DNA from: Acidobacteriota bacterium
GTDB taxonomy: Bacteria > Acidobacteriota > Terriglobia > Acidiferrales > UBA7541
Direction: 5' to 3'
Assembly (NCBI GenBank): GCA_003133505.1
Contig: PKXT01000264.1
Coordinates: 1 to 7,797, forward strand
Length of the DNA stretch: 7,797 bases
This document shows, one piece after another, positions 1-7,017 of the stretch. Numbering within the stretch: the stretch's first letter is position 1; each line of letters opens with the position of its first letter. The notes beneath the pieces are model-generated. The model did not search any database. It saw only the letters and a list, made by a program, of their open reading frames with translations, and was not told the DNA's origin. A program made the translations under genes and the position numbers.

Positions 1-764
1 ATTCGCGGGCAGCCACCGCCGCTGCGGCCCTGACGCTGGCGGTGCATCGAAGGTTGGGGACGTGGATGCGGGCGGTGGAATTTTACATCGCGTTCCACGA
101 CTTTGCGCGGCGGAAAATGACCGAGGTCGGACTTCCCGCTGAAAAGATTTTGGTGAAGCCGAATTTCGTGTCCCCGGATCCGGGACAAGGCGCGGGGAAT
201 GGCGGCTACGCTCTATATGTGGGCCGGCTGACGGTGGATAAAGGCATACCGGTCCTCCTGGCAGCCTGGAAGCGCTTGAATGGACGGATCCCATTGATGA
301 TCGCCGGGGAAGGGCCTTTGCAGGATCTGGTGGCCGAGGCGGCCCAAAGTATCCCTGGGATTACCTATCGGGGGCGTTTGCCACGGGCGGAAACACTGCG
401 GGCAATGAAGGAAGCGCGGTTTCTGCTCTTCCCCAGCGTCTGGTATGAAGGTTTTCCGGTAACCATTGCAGAGTCGCTGGCTTGTGGTGTTCCCGTGGTG
501 GCTTCGAGAATGGGAGCGATGGAGGGATTGATAAGCGATGGCCAGACGGGCCTCCATTTCGTGCCCGGCAGCGGGGATGATTTGGCCGAGCGAGCGTTGT
601 GGTTGTGGGAGCATCCCGAAAAGTCGCGGGAGATGGGCTCGGCGGCGCGCGCCGAATACCTAGCGGAATATACCGCGGAGAAAAACTATCCGGTTTTGAT
701 GGATATTTACCGGCGCGCCATTGACCAGAAACAATCTTCGGAAAAAATGGGTGCAATCCGCTAG
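1..764 (+). CDS. GT-B glycosyltransferase (family 4-like), 5'-truncated by window edge
   Basis: The reading frame is open from base 3 to the TAG at 762-764, giving 253 visible residues, so the N-terminal acceptor-binding Rossmann domain lies mostly outside the window. The visible part is the hinge plus the C-terminal nucleotide-sugar-binding domain of a GT-B retaining glycosyltransferase. It shows a VKPNFV hinge, then YVGRL..DKG, then AGEGP, then the E-x7-E signature EGFPVTIAE (first Glu codon at 447, second at 471), then GVPVVAS and the GLHFVPG loop. In this family the second Glu contacts the sugar nucleotide. The GTG at 42 is internal to the frame and is not a believable start, because family members are usually 350-400 residues long. 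The likely role is sugar transfer during synthesis of an exopolysaccharide or other glycan in the cytoplasm or at the inner membrane. Donor and acceptor cannot be read from the sequence. No convincing terminator follows; 223 non-coding bases separate it from the next gene. Confidence 0.9.
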   Translation, partial: SRAATAAAALTLAVHRRLGTWMRAVEFYIAFHDFARRKMTEVGLPAEKILVKPNFVSPDPGQGAGNGGYALYVGRLTVDKGIPVLLAAWKRLNGRIPLMIAGEGPLQDLVAEAAQSIPGITYRGRLPRAETLRAMKEARFLLFPSVWYEGFPVTIAESLACGVPVVASRMGAMEGLISDGQTGLHFVPGSGDDLAERALWLWEHPEKSREMGSAARAEYLAEYTAEKNYPVLMDIYRRAIDQKQSSEKMGAIR

Positions 765-851
765 CTGGCGTCGCGGCGCATCGCAGGAATTTTTCGTGAG
801 TGACACCCGCTTGGGAGGACTGGCTTCGCGGAAACACGGTGGATGTTTGAG

Positions 852-881
852 TTGCCAGTATTCGCCCGACTCGATTAAAAT
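852..881 (+). promoter_or_regulatory. Candidate sigma-70-type promoter of the carbamoyltransferase operon
   Basis: TTGCCA at 852-857 (five of six matches to TTGACA) and TAAAAT at 876-881 (five of six matches to TATAAT) are separated by 18 bases. Transcription would start near 888 and leave a leader of about 100 bases before the ATG at 988. The rest of 765-987 shows no gene and no riboswitch or terminator that I can recognise. The call rests on consensus matching alone. Confidence 0.4.
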
Positions 882-975
882 GCTAAAGCAGAACGGCTGA
901 ATCGGGGCATCGTCAACAGTCATAGGCGTTATTCCCGCTTGTCATCCGCGTAACAGCAGGCCGGTCAAGCAGAAA

Positions 976-986
976 GGGGAGAAGGG
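976..986 (+). promoter_or_regulatory. Ribosome binding site of the DUF5989-type gene
   Basis: A purine-rich run, GGGGAGAAGGG, ends one base before the ATG at 988. Its GGGGAG core at 976-981 sits at normal Shine-Dalgarno distance. This site is the main nucleotide-level support that the 59-codon frame at 988 is translated. Confidence 0.6.
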
Positions 987-987
987 A

Positions 988-1167
988 ATGAAGTTTTTCC
1001 AAGCCGCCTCAAGACGATTCGGCACAGCCGGGGAATTGCTCGGTTTTTTTGTCCGCAATAAGCGGTGGTGGTTATTGCCCACGGTTATCGTTGTTTTACT
1101 GCTGGGCGTATTACTGGTTCTCGCGCAGAGTTCGGTCATCGCGCCATTCATCTACACTTTATTCTAA
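988..1167 (+). CDS. DUF5989-type small membrane protein (59 aa)
   Basis: This short gene runs from ATG 988 to TAA 1165-1167 and encodes 59 residues. The N-terminal third is basic and amphipathic (MKFFQAASRRFG). A short charged stretch NKRWWLLP leads into one hydrophobic helix at about residues 29-47. The protein ends with LAQSSVIAPFIYTLF. The W-W-L-L-P entry to the helix and the APFIYTLF ending match what I recall of the DUF5989 family, small single-span proteins found beside SxtJ-like proteins and NodU/CmcH-type carbamoyltransferases. The family's biochemical role is not established. Here it is the first gene of the operon, 9 bases before the SxtJ-like gene. I infer that it forms or stabilises a membrane complex for the carbamoyltransferase. 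The recognition is from memory of the family pattern and needs a profile search. Confidence 0.82.
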   Translation: MKFFQAASRRFGTAGELLGFFVRNKRWWLLPTVIVVLLLGVLLVLAQSSVIAPFIYTLF

Positions 1168-1176
1168 AGGGGCTGC

Positions 1177-1587
1177 ATGCAAATCACATTTAACGCAGTC
1201 CATTCCGGAGTGCGCCTGGCGGGGTTGTGTGACGGCGGTGCCGGAACCAATTCGGCGCCCATTGGGAACATAATCCTCTGGCATCCGCGCCATCCTATTT
1301 TTCTCGCCGTACTGGTGGGACTGGTAATTCTTCTCGCCCTACTGCAGCAACTTGCCAAAGTATCCAAACCCGCCGCCGCGGTATGGGGCGTGTGGAACCG
1401 GATGATGCACGCGATTGGAAATTTCCAGGCGCGGGTTATCCTGACCGTGCTTTACGCCATCATCGTGCTGCCATTCGGTCTGATCGTCCGCTTGTTTACC
1501 GATCCCCTGCGCATCAAGCATCCTCCCACCGCCTGGGGTGAACACCCTGATGAAACGATGGATATGAACTGGGCGAAAAGGCAATAA
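1177..1587 (+). CDS. SxtJ-like small membrane protein
   Basis: The gene encodes 136 residues. It has two predicted membrane segments, at about residues 41-60 (FLAVLVGLVILLALL) and 87-107 (VILTVLYAIIVLPFGLIV). The segment WNRMMHAIGNFQARVILTVLY, ending in RLFTDPLRIK, follows the pattern of SxtJ-family proteins, named after a saxitoxin-cluster gene: a Trp-containing helix, a G-N-F-Q-A-R turn, a Pro-Phe-Gly in the last helix, then R-L-x-x-D-P-L. The C-terminal tail is polar (PPTAWGEHPDE). Such proteins recur next to carbamoyltransferases, but no activity is established. The start is ATG 1177 with AAAGGGG only four bases upstream. The first 35 or so residues are not membrane-like or obviously conserved, so a later start such as GTG 1210 is possible. 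The carbamoyltransferase GTG lies two bases after the stop, which implies translational coupling. Confidence 0.8.
   Translation: MQITFNAVHSGVRLAGLCDGGAGTNSAPIGNIILWHPRHPIFLAVLVGLVILLALLQQLAKVSKPAAAVWGVWNRMMHAIGNFQARVILTVLYAIIVLPFGLIVRLFTDPLRIKHPPTAWGEHPDETMDMNWAKRQ
1576..1581 (+). promoter_or_regulatory. Ribosome binding site supporting the GTG start of the carbamoyltransferase
   Basis: AAAAGG lies inside the last codons of the SxtJ-like gene, eight bases before GTG 1590. It supports the GTG as the true start, since translation from there begins at once with the conserved carbamoyltransferase N-terminus YILGISCYYHDAAAS. Confidence 0.5.
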
Positions 1588-1589
1588 CC

Positions 1590-3377
1590 GTGTACATTCT
1601 TGGAATTTCCTGCTACTACCACGACGCCGCGGCGTCGCTGCTGAAGGACGGCCAACTGGTGGCCGCCGCGGAAGAAGAGCGTTTCTCCCGCATTAAGCAC
1701 GACTACGGATTTCCGCGCCTGGCCATCCAGTTCTGCCTGGATAGCGCCGGCATAACCGGGAAGGAACTCGACTACGTCGTGTTCTTTGAAAAGCCCTTCA
1801 GAAAGCTCGATAGGATTCTCTCCACCGTCCTGCAGACCTATCCGCAATCGTGGAAAGTTTTTCGCGAGTCCATGATTACCTGGGTGCTGGATAAACTGTG
1901 GGTGGCCAGTACCCTGGAATCGGAGATTGGCATTCCACGCGACCGGGTGCTCTTCTCCGATCATCACCTTTCACACGCGGCCAGCGCATTCCTTTGTTCG
2001 CCTTTCGAAGAATCGGCGATTATGACGGTGGACGGCGTCGGCGAATGGGTTACGGCCACGTGGGGAATCGGTCGCGGGAATGATATCAAGCTGAAAAAGC
2101 AGATCGAATTTCCTCACTCGATTGGCTTGCTCTACAGCGCCTTCACTGCGTTTCTCGGCTTCGAGGTCAATGAAGGCGAGTACAAAGTGATGGGCATGGC
2201 GCCCTACGGCGAGCCCAAATATGTGGACAAGGTCTGGAAGGTTGTCCATCAGCATTCCGACGGATCCTTCACGCTGGACATGGATTATTTTTCCTTCCAC
2301 CGCTCCACCGATCAGACCTTCACCCCAAAATTCGCGGAGCTTTTCGGAGAACCGCGCCCCAAGGATCTGAACTTCTTCACGGAAGGTACCGGATTCCCGA
2401 AATACTTCGGAGATCCTCCGGCGAACTATGCCGAGCTGTGCAAGCTGAATCAGCACTATGCGGATATCGCATCCAGCATCCAGAAAGTGACCGAGGAATT
2501 GCTGGTCAACATGGCCAGAAATGTTCGTCAGCAGACCGGCATGAAGAGACTTTGCATTGCCGGCGGCGTGGGTTTGAACAGCGTTGCCAACACCCGCATC
2601 ATGCGGGAAACAGGTTTTGAAGAGCTGTATATCCAGCCCGCGGCCGGAGACGGCGGTGGCTCGTTGGGTGCGGCTTTGTGGGCTTATCATACCCTGCTGG
2701 GGCATCCCCGCAACTTCGTAATGAAGCATGCTTACTGGGGCCGCGCGAATACCAGCGAGGAAATCACTTCGTTCCTGCGCGCAAGCAATATTCCCTATCA
2801 CGAATGCCGGTCCGAGGATGAACTTCTGGATTCTGTGGTGCGCCACATCATTGGCGGCAAGGTCATTGGATGGTCCCAGGGCCGTTTCGAATGGGGGCCC
2901 CGGGCTTTGGGCGCTCGCAGCATCCTGGCCGATGCCCGCAATCCGGAGATGAAAGACATCGTCAACTCGAAGATTAAATTTCGCGAGCCGTACCGGCCTT
3001 TTGCGCCGTCGGTGCTGGCCGACAAAGCCGCGACATATTTTGATCTGCACAATCCTCCGATGCATTATCCGGCGAGATATATGTTGTACGTTGTGCCGGT
3101 CCGCCCTGAGCACCATGCCACGCTGCCTGCCATTACCCACGTGGACGGGACTGGGCGCTTGCAAACCGTGTTTCGCGAGGAAAGTCCTCTTTATTACGGA
3201 TTGATCGAGCGTTTCGGGCAGGCTACCGGGGTTCCCGTGGTGATGAATACATCGTTCAATTTGAAGGGTGAGCCGATTGTTACCACTCCCGCGAACGCCT
3301 TCAATACATTTAAAAAGAGCGAGATGGACCTCCTGGTGCTCAATCAGTTTCTTATAGAAAAATCCGAACTCACCTAG
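1590..3377 (+). CDS. NodU/CmcH/TobZ-family O-carbamoyltransferase
   Basis: The gene encodes 595 residues, full length for the family, from GTG 1590. Known members use carbamoyl phosphate and ATP to carbamoylate hydroxyl groups of sugars, Nod factors and antibiotics. The Kae1-like domain covers about residues 1-380. It opens with ILGISCYYHDAAAS and carries the metal-site pattern His125-x3-His129 (DHHLSHAASAF), Asp148 (TVDGVGEW) and Asp354 (AAGDGGGSLGAALWA). This spacing matches my recollection of the TobZ iron ligands. GGVGLNSVANTR at about 327-338 is the nucleotide-binding glycine loop. The YrdC-like C-terminal domain, from about residue 395, has GWSQGRFEWGPRALGARS (427-444), REPYRPFAPSV and NTSFNLKGEPIV (553-564). 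All these motifs look intact, so the enzyme is probably active. The protein has no signal peptide or membrane helix and should be cytosolic, perhaps recruited by the two small membrane proteins encoded just upstream. The substrate is unknown; the glycosyltransferase and sulfotransferase neighbours favour a glycan. Confidence 0.96.
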   Translation: MYILGISCYYHDAAASLLKDGQLVAAAEEERFSRIKHDYGFPRLAIQFCLDSAGITGKELDYVVFFEKPFRKLDRILSTVLQTYPQSWKVFRESMITWVLDKLWVASTLESEIGIPRDRVLFSDHHLSHAASAFLCSPFEESAIMTVDGVGEWVTATWGIGRGNDIKLKKQIEFPHSIGLLYSAFTAFLGFEVNEGEYKVMGMAPYGEPKYVDKVWKVVHQHSDGSFTLDMDYFSFHRSTDQTFTPKFAELFGEPRPKDLNFFTEGTGFPKYFGDPPANYAELCKLNQHYADIASSIQKVTEELLVNMARNVRQQTGMKRLCIAGGVGLNSVANTRIMRETGFEELYIQPAAGDGGGSLGAALWAYHTLLGHPRNFVMKHAYWGRANTSEEITSFLRASNIPYHECRSEDELLDSVVRHIIGGKVIGWSQGRFEWGPRALGARSILADARNPEMKDIVNSKIKFREPYRPFAPSVLADKAATYFDLHNPPMHYPARYMLYVVPVRPEHHATLPAITHVDGTGRLQTVFREESPLYYGLIERFGQATGVPVVMNTSFNLKGEPIVTTPANAFNTFKKSEMDLLVLNQFLIEKSELT

Positions 3378-3418
3378 AATACCGGCGCAATAAAGTTTGG
3401 TGTGGTGGGCACGCGCGG

Positions 3419-3470
3419 GCCCCATCGCCTCGGTCATATGCGGAATCACATGATTCTCCCGCAATGGGGC
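3419..3470 (+). repeat. Nested stem-loop between carbamoyltransferase and sulfotransferase genes
   Basis: GCCCCAT at 3419-3425 is perfectly complementary to ATGGGGC at 3464-3470. Inside the loop, GAATC at 3443-3447 pairs with GATTC at 3452-3456. A weak U-poor tail (TTTCACGC) follows, so this is not a classical intrinsic terminator. It could be an attenuator, an mRNA-stabilising hairpin or chance. Confidence 0.4.
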
Positions 3471-3506
3471 TTTCACGCATAAAATTAAGAACTGCGGAAG
3501 AATCCT

Positions 3507-4523
3507 ATGTCCGACTCACTCGCTCCCGGTCCCTTTTTTGCCGTCGGTGTATGGCGCTCTGGTACCTCGCTGCTTTACGCGCTCCTGAACCAGCACCCCC
3601 AAATTGCATTATTGTATGAAGGCGATCTGCCGCTTCTGGGGCCATTCTTTCGAGCTCCCGGGGGGCGCGCGCAATGGCCCGACCGTTGGGAATTCTGGAA
3701 CGGCGCTCTGCATCGCCATCAACTGGACAAGGCCACATTTCCTCCTGACCTTGGTGAAGAAATAAGCGCGACGCGGGCAATTTACAGGCAATTCGCCTCC
3801 CGCAAGGGAGCGCGCATTTGGGGTGATAAATCCCCAACCTATTATGTCGAATTGCTGCGCCTTGCCAGGACGTTTCCGGAGGCGCGCTTTCTAATAATAT
3901 GGCGGGGCCCGGAAGGAATTCTCAGCAGCATTCAGCGGGCCGCGGAGAAGTCACATTGGTTCCGCAAGAGGGGCATGTCTTTGCGGGCTTTGCTCGGTTG
4001 CCGCGAGATGAAAAGGCAATGCGACGAATTGCGCCGCCGCGGGTTTCCGGTACATGAGATTCATTACGAAGAACTGGTCCGTGATCCCGAGCCGGTGTTG
4101 CGCTCCATTTGCGACTATTTGGGAATCGGATTCGATCCGGCGATGCTTTCGCTGGCCAGCGCCGACCGCTCGGCGATTGCCGATGGTGAGCATCATTCCA
4201 TGGTCAGAAGTGAACGTGTGATCGCCGACGGTCAAAAGGCCGACGCCCTCACGCCGGCCGTGCGAGCCAAGGCGCGCCGGTATGCAAACTTGTGGCGGGG
4301 GCAAAGCGGGGGCGAATGGCCGCGTTACCCGCAATCGGCGGACAATGCGGCGGGACCGCCCGGGCTTATGGAACGGGCATTCGACCGGGTACTATATCGC
4401 TTTTACCGGGCGTTTGATCGGCAGGTACTGCTGCTCTATAGTGTTGCCCCTATCGCCATGCTACAAAGATATCGTGATTGGAAGCGCCGGGATCCCCGCG
4501 GTAGGGCTGCGGCGGGCGGTTGA
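3507..4523 (+). CDS. PAPS-dependent sulfotransferase family protein
   Basis: The gene encodes 338 residues, normal for bacterial sulfotransferases. ATG 3507 follows GGAAG (3496-3500) at a six-base spacing. The 5'-phosphosulfate loop is GVWRSGTSLLYALLNQHP at residues 14-31. GDKSPTYY lies mid-protein. The 3'-phosphate site is IIWRGPEGILSSIQRA, where Arg133 and Ser141 have the usual eight-residue separation. HYEELVRDPEPVL (from His186) and YLGIGFDP are the conserved late motifs. The family transfers sulfate from PAPS to hydroxyl or amino groups of glycans, lipids, peptides or small molecules; the acceptor here is not readable. There is no signal peptide, and the basic aromatic C-terminus (residues about 290-338) might sit on a membrane. 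The neighbouring carbamoyltransferase suggests a second decorating step on the same product, but the 129-base gap and stem-loop mean co-transcription is not certain. Confidence 0.9.
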   Translation: MSDSLAPGPFFAVGVWRSGTSLLYALLNQHPQIALLYEGDLPLLGPFFRAPGGRAQWPDRWEFWNGALHRHQLDKATFPPDLGEEISATRAIYRQFASRKGARIWGDKSPTYYVELLRLARTFPEARFLIIWRGPEGILSSIQRAAEKSHWFRKRGMSLRALLGCREMKRQCDELRRRGFPVHEIHYEELVRDPEPVLRSICDYLGIGFDPAMLSLASADRSAIADGEHHSMVRSERVIADGQKADALTPAVRAKARRYANLWRGQSGGEWPRYPQSADNAAGPPGLMERAFDRVLYRFYRAFDRQVLLLYSVAPIAMLQRYRDWKRRDPRGRAAAGG

Positions 4524-4551
4524 ACCATTCTATGTACTCATATGGTATGAT
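4520..4551 (+). promoter_or_regulatory. Possible extended -10 promoter for the secreted-protein gene
   Basis: TGGTATGAT at 4543-4551 fits an extended -10 element (TGn followed by TATGAT). TTGAAC at 4520-4525, overlapping the sulfotransferase stop codon, could be a -35, but the spacing of 20 bases is long. A start near 4558 would leave about 30 bases of leader. Confidence 0.35.
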
Positions 4552-4575
4552 GTGAACTCTCTAGAAGTGTTCCAC

Positions 4576-4581
4576 AAGGAG
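4576..4581 (+). promoter_or_regulatory. Strong Shine-Dalgarno of the secreted-protein gene
   Basis: AAGGAG with seven bases to ATG 4589 is the best ribosome binding site in the window. It fixes the start of the 802-residue protein, even though this leaves a long n-region before the signal-peptide core. Confidence 0.7.
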
Positions 4582-4588
4582 ACTTAGT

Positions 4589-6997
4589 ATGATTAAGAGA
4601 TTCGATGGAGGCCCTTTGAGTGGCCAAAAGACCGGCGAAGTGCGGAATTGGGCCCGGCGCGGGCTTATGGCCTGCGGCATTTTGTCCCTCGCCCTGCTAA
4701 TGGGTGCGGGCGCAGGCGCGCAGGTTCCCGTGCCGCAAATTGACAGTCCGCTGGTCCCTAACACCGCGGCTCCGGGAACACAAGGCGTCACCCTGACCGT
4801 GAATGGGGCGGGGTTTTTGTCCAGTTCCGTCGCGAACTGGAATGGCGGTCCCCTGACCACCACCTTTATTACCAATCATCAATTGCAGGCTGTTGTTCCG
4901 GTGGCGGATCTGGCCACCGCTGGCACTGCGGCTGTGACGGTGGTGAACGCGGGTAGTCCGGCATCGGCGCCCGTGTATTTCACGATAGGTGCGTCAAAGA
5001 TCGCGAGTGGATTTGGATCCATGAGCTTTGCCACCGGAACTAATCCGGTGGGCGTGGCCATTGGAGATTTTTTTCACAGTGGCGCGCTGGATTTGGCGAT
5101 CGCGAACGATACCGATGACACCATACTGATACTGATGGGCAATGGCGACGGCACATTCACGCCCGGCGCGACGTATCCGCTGACCGGCTATCCAATTAAT
5201 ATCGTTGCGGCGGACCTGAATAATGATGGTTTTTTGGATTTGATAACCGCTAACCAGGAATCCAGCCATATCGGTGTTTTCCTGAATAATGGCAACGGAA
5301 CATTTGCCGCGCCCCAGTATTTCGCCACCGGCGCTCATCCCATGTCGCTGACCTTCGGCGATTTCAATGGCGACGGGAAGATTGACATAGCCACGCCCAA
5401 TTTCGCCGACAATTCGGTTTCCGTGCTGCTTGGGAAAGGCGATGGCACGTTCCAACCCGAGGTCGCCTATGCGGTGGGTTCGGGGCCATTGGACATCAAG
5501 ACCGCCGACCTAAACGGCGATGGGAGATTGGATCTCGTCGCTGTTAACAACACGGGTTTGAGCATTTCGGTTTTGCTGGGAGTGGGCGATGGGACATTCA
5601 CGCCGCAGGTTTCTTATGCCACGGCCAGCATCCCGAACGCGTTAAGCATCGCTGATTTGAACGGGGACGGATTTCCCGATGTTGTTACCGCCAATGGGTC
5701 TTCTTCGATCTCGGTTCTCTTGAATAACGGCTTGGGCGGGTTTCCCACTCACGTGGACTATCCGTCGAATTCGTATCCCGGGTATGCCGTTGGGTTGGCC
5801 GACTTCAATAACGACGGCAAGGTGGACGTGGTCGTTCCCAACTTTAACAATGCTGAAGTCTCTCTTTACTATGGCAATGGCGATGGTACTTTGAAGACTC
5901 CCGCCACGGTTTTTTCGGTTGGCGCAAGTCCGGATGGCCTTGCGGTCGCCGATTTCAATAACGATGGTCTTCTGGATATGGCCGTGCTGGACGAATTCGG
6001 GGAAACCGTTACCATTCTCACGCAAACATCGGGCGTATTACCCAGAGTCACCCCCGCGACGCTTAACTTTCCGGTAACTCAGGCCAACATGATGAGCCCA
6101 GCCATGACCGTGACCATCACGAACGTGAGCTCCAGCGCACTAGCGATTAACAGCGTCGTGATCGTCGGGACCAATGCGAATCAATTCACCATACCGGCTG
6201 GCGGAAATACTTGCCCCGCGAGTTTGGCTGCCAAGGCCAGTTGCACGGTGAGTGTGGTTTTTGCGCCCACCAACGGGCTGGTCAGCATGGCCAATCTCAA
6301 CATTAACGATTCCTCCGGCACGCAAACGGTTACTCTTTCGGGGCGCGGCCAGATTTCCTTCGGTCTGAGCACTGATTCCATAACCTTCCCTAATACACAA
6401 ATAGGGATGAGCGTTAACAAAACGGTTACCCTCACCAACGGCAGTGGAACTCTGGATATTTACAGCATTATGGTCACCGGCCATGATATTCAGGATTTCC
6501 CCGAAACAAATAACTGCCCGTCCGTGCTTCTACCCAATACGACGTGCCAGATCACTATCACGTTCGCCCCGACAATCATTCGCACCCGCGAGGCTACTGT
6601 TATCATCATGAGCAATAGCAGCACTCCGAAGCGCGGCATATCGTTGAGCGGGATGGGATTCGAGATTACCTATTCCCCCGCGAGCCTTAATTTCGGCACC
6701 ATTACCGCGGGCACTACCAGCACCTTGACCTCGACATTCTCGAATTCCGGCTCTACCGCGCTTCCGATCACCAGCGTCACGATAACCGGGCCAGAGGCCA
6801 AGGTCTTTTCCCAAACCAACACGTGCAATGGCAGCATCCCAGCCAATGGAATGTGCGTATTCAGCGTGACATTTGCCCCCAAGACGCCGGGCACCGCTTC
6901 CGCGTCCCTCCAGGTGGTGGATACTGATCCCACCAACCCGCAGGTGGTAACTTTGAGCGGCATGGCTACGGCGTCGGCCAAATCCCGCCGCCGGTAA
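4589..6997 (+). CDS. Secreted protein: IPT/TIG-like domain, seven-blade VCBS/FG-GAP propeller, three choice-of-anchor D domains
   Basis: The gene encodes 802 residues. Basic residues (NWARRG, 20-25) precede a hydrophobic core at 26-41 and an A-x-A site at 42-44, so signal peptidase I probably cleaves before Gln45. Residues about 47-134 resemble an IPT/TIG Ig-like domain (IDSPLVPNTAAPG, VNGAGF, TVVNAGS). Residues about 135-484 hold seven VCBS/FG-GAP repeats. Repeats 2-7 carry the calcium-loop pattern D-x-N-x-D-G-x-x-D, beginning at Asp209, 258, 307, 356, 405 and 455; the first (DFFHSGALD, Asp160) has lost it. A seven-blade beta-propeller is the natural reading. Three choice-of-anchor D (ASH-like) domains follow at about 485-588, 589-692 and 693-795, each with a Cys pair (such as NTCPASLAAKASC) likely to form a disulfide outside the cytoplasm. 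The C-terminus is short and basic (AKSRRR), with no PEP-CTERM, LPxTG or visible type IX signal. I infer a role in binding glycans, proteins or surfaces. No catalytic motif is seen. Confidence 0.9.
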   Translation: MIKRFDGGPLSGQKTGEVRNWARRGLMACGILSLALLMGAGAGAQVPVPQIDSPLVPNTAAPGTQGVTLTVNGAGFLSSSVANWNGGPLTTTFITNHQLQAVVPVADLATAGTAAVTVVNAGSPASAPVYFTIGASKIASGFGSMSFATGTNPVGVAIGDFFHSGALDLAIANDTDDTILILMGNGDGTFTPGATYPLTGYPINIVAADLNNDGFLDLITANQESSHIGVFLNNGNGTFAAPQYFATGAHPMSLTFGDFNGDGKIDIATPNFADNSVSVLLGKGDGTFQPEVAYAVGSGPLDIKTADLNGDGRLDLVAVNNTGLSISVLLGVGDGTFTPQVSYATASIPNALSIADLNGDGFPDVVTANGSSSISVLLNNGLGGFPTHVDYPSNSYPGYAVGLADFNNDGKVDVVVPNFNNAEVSLYYGNGDGTLKTPATVFSVGASPDGLAVADFNNDGLLDMAVLDEFGETVTILTQTSGVLPRVTPATLNFPVTQANMMSPAMTVTITNVSSSALAINSVVIVGTNANQFTIPAGGNTCPASLAAKASCTVSVVFAPTNGLVSMANLNINDSSGTQTVTLSGRGQISFGLSTDSITFPNTQIGMSVNKTVTLTNGSGTLDIYSIMVTGHDIQDFPETNNCPSVLLPNTTCQITITFAPTIIRTREATVIIMSNSSTPKRGISLSGMGFEITYSPASLNFGTITAGTTSTLTSTFSNSGSTALPITSVTITGPEAKVFSQTNTCNGSIPANGMCVFSVTFAPKTPGTASASLQVVDTDPTNPQVVTLSGMATASAKSRRR
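5063..6040 (+). repeat. Seven tandem VCBS/FG-GAP coding repeats, 147-base period
   Basis: Repeat starts, taken as the codon before the first Asp of each calcium loop, fall at 5063, 5210, 5357, 5504, 5651, 5798 and 5948. The first five intervals are exactly 147 bases (49 codons) and the last is 150. The copies have diverged at DNA level but keep the protein pattern, with GNGDGTF or a close variant after most strands. This points to old internal duplication held in frame by the propeller fold. Confidence 0.85.
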
Positions 6998-7017
6998 CTC
7001 CATAGTCTCACGTGCAA

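Noticed and set aside
765..800. GC-rich potential hairpin followed by a T run just after the glycosyltransferase stop
   Set aside because: The arms around GCGTCGC and GCATCGC pair only with two adjacent mismatches, and the T run is offset, so it is not a convincing intrinsic terminator.
1049..1273. Plus-strand open frame of 74 codons overlapping the first two operon genes
   Set aside because: It lies out of frame across the DUF5989-type and SxtJ-like genes, which have better ribosome binding sites, membrane segments and family-like motifs.
1971..3476. Long minus-strand open frame of 501 codons opposite the carbamoyltransferase
   Set aside because: It overlaps a gene with intact conserved motifs throughout. 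Its translation has no recognisable domain, and long antisense frames are common opposite GC-rich genes.
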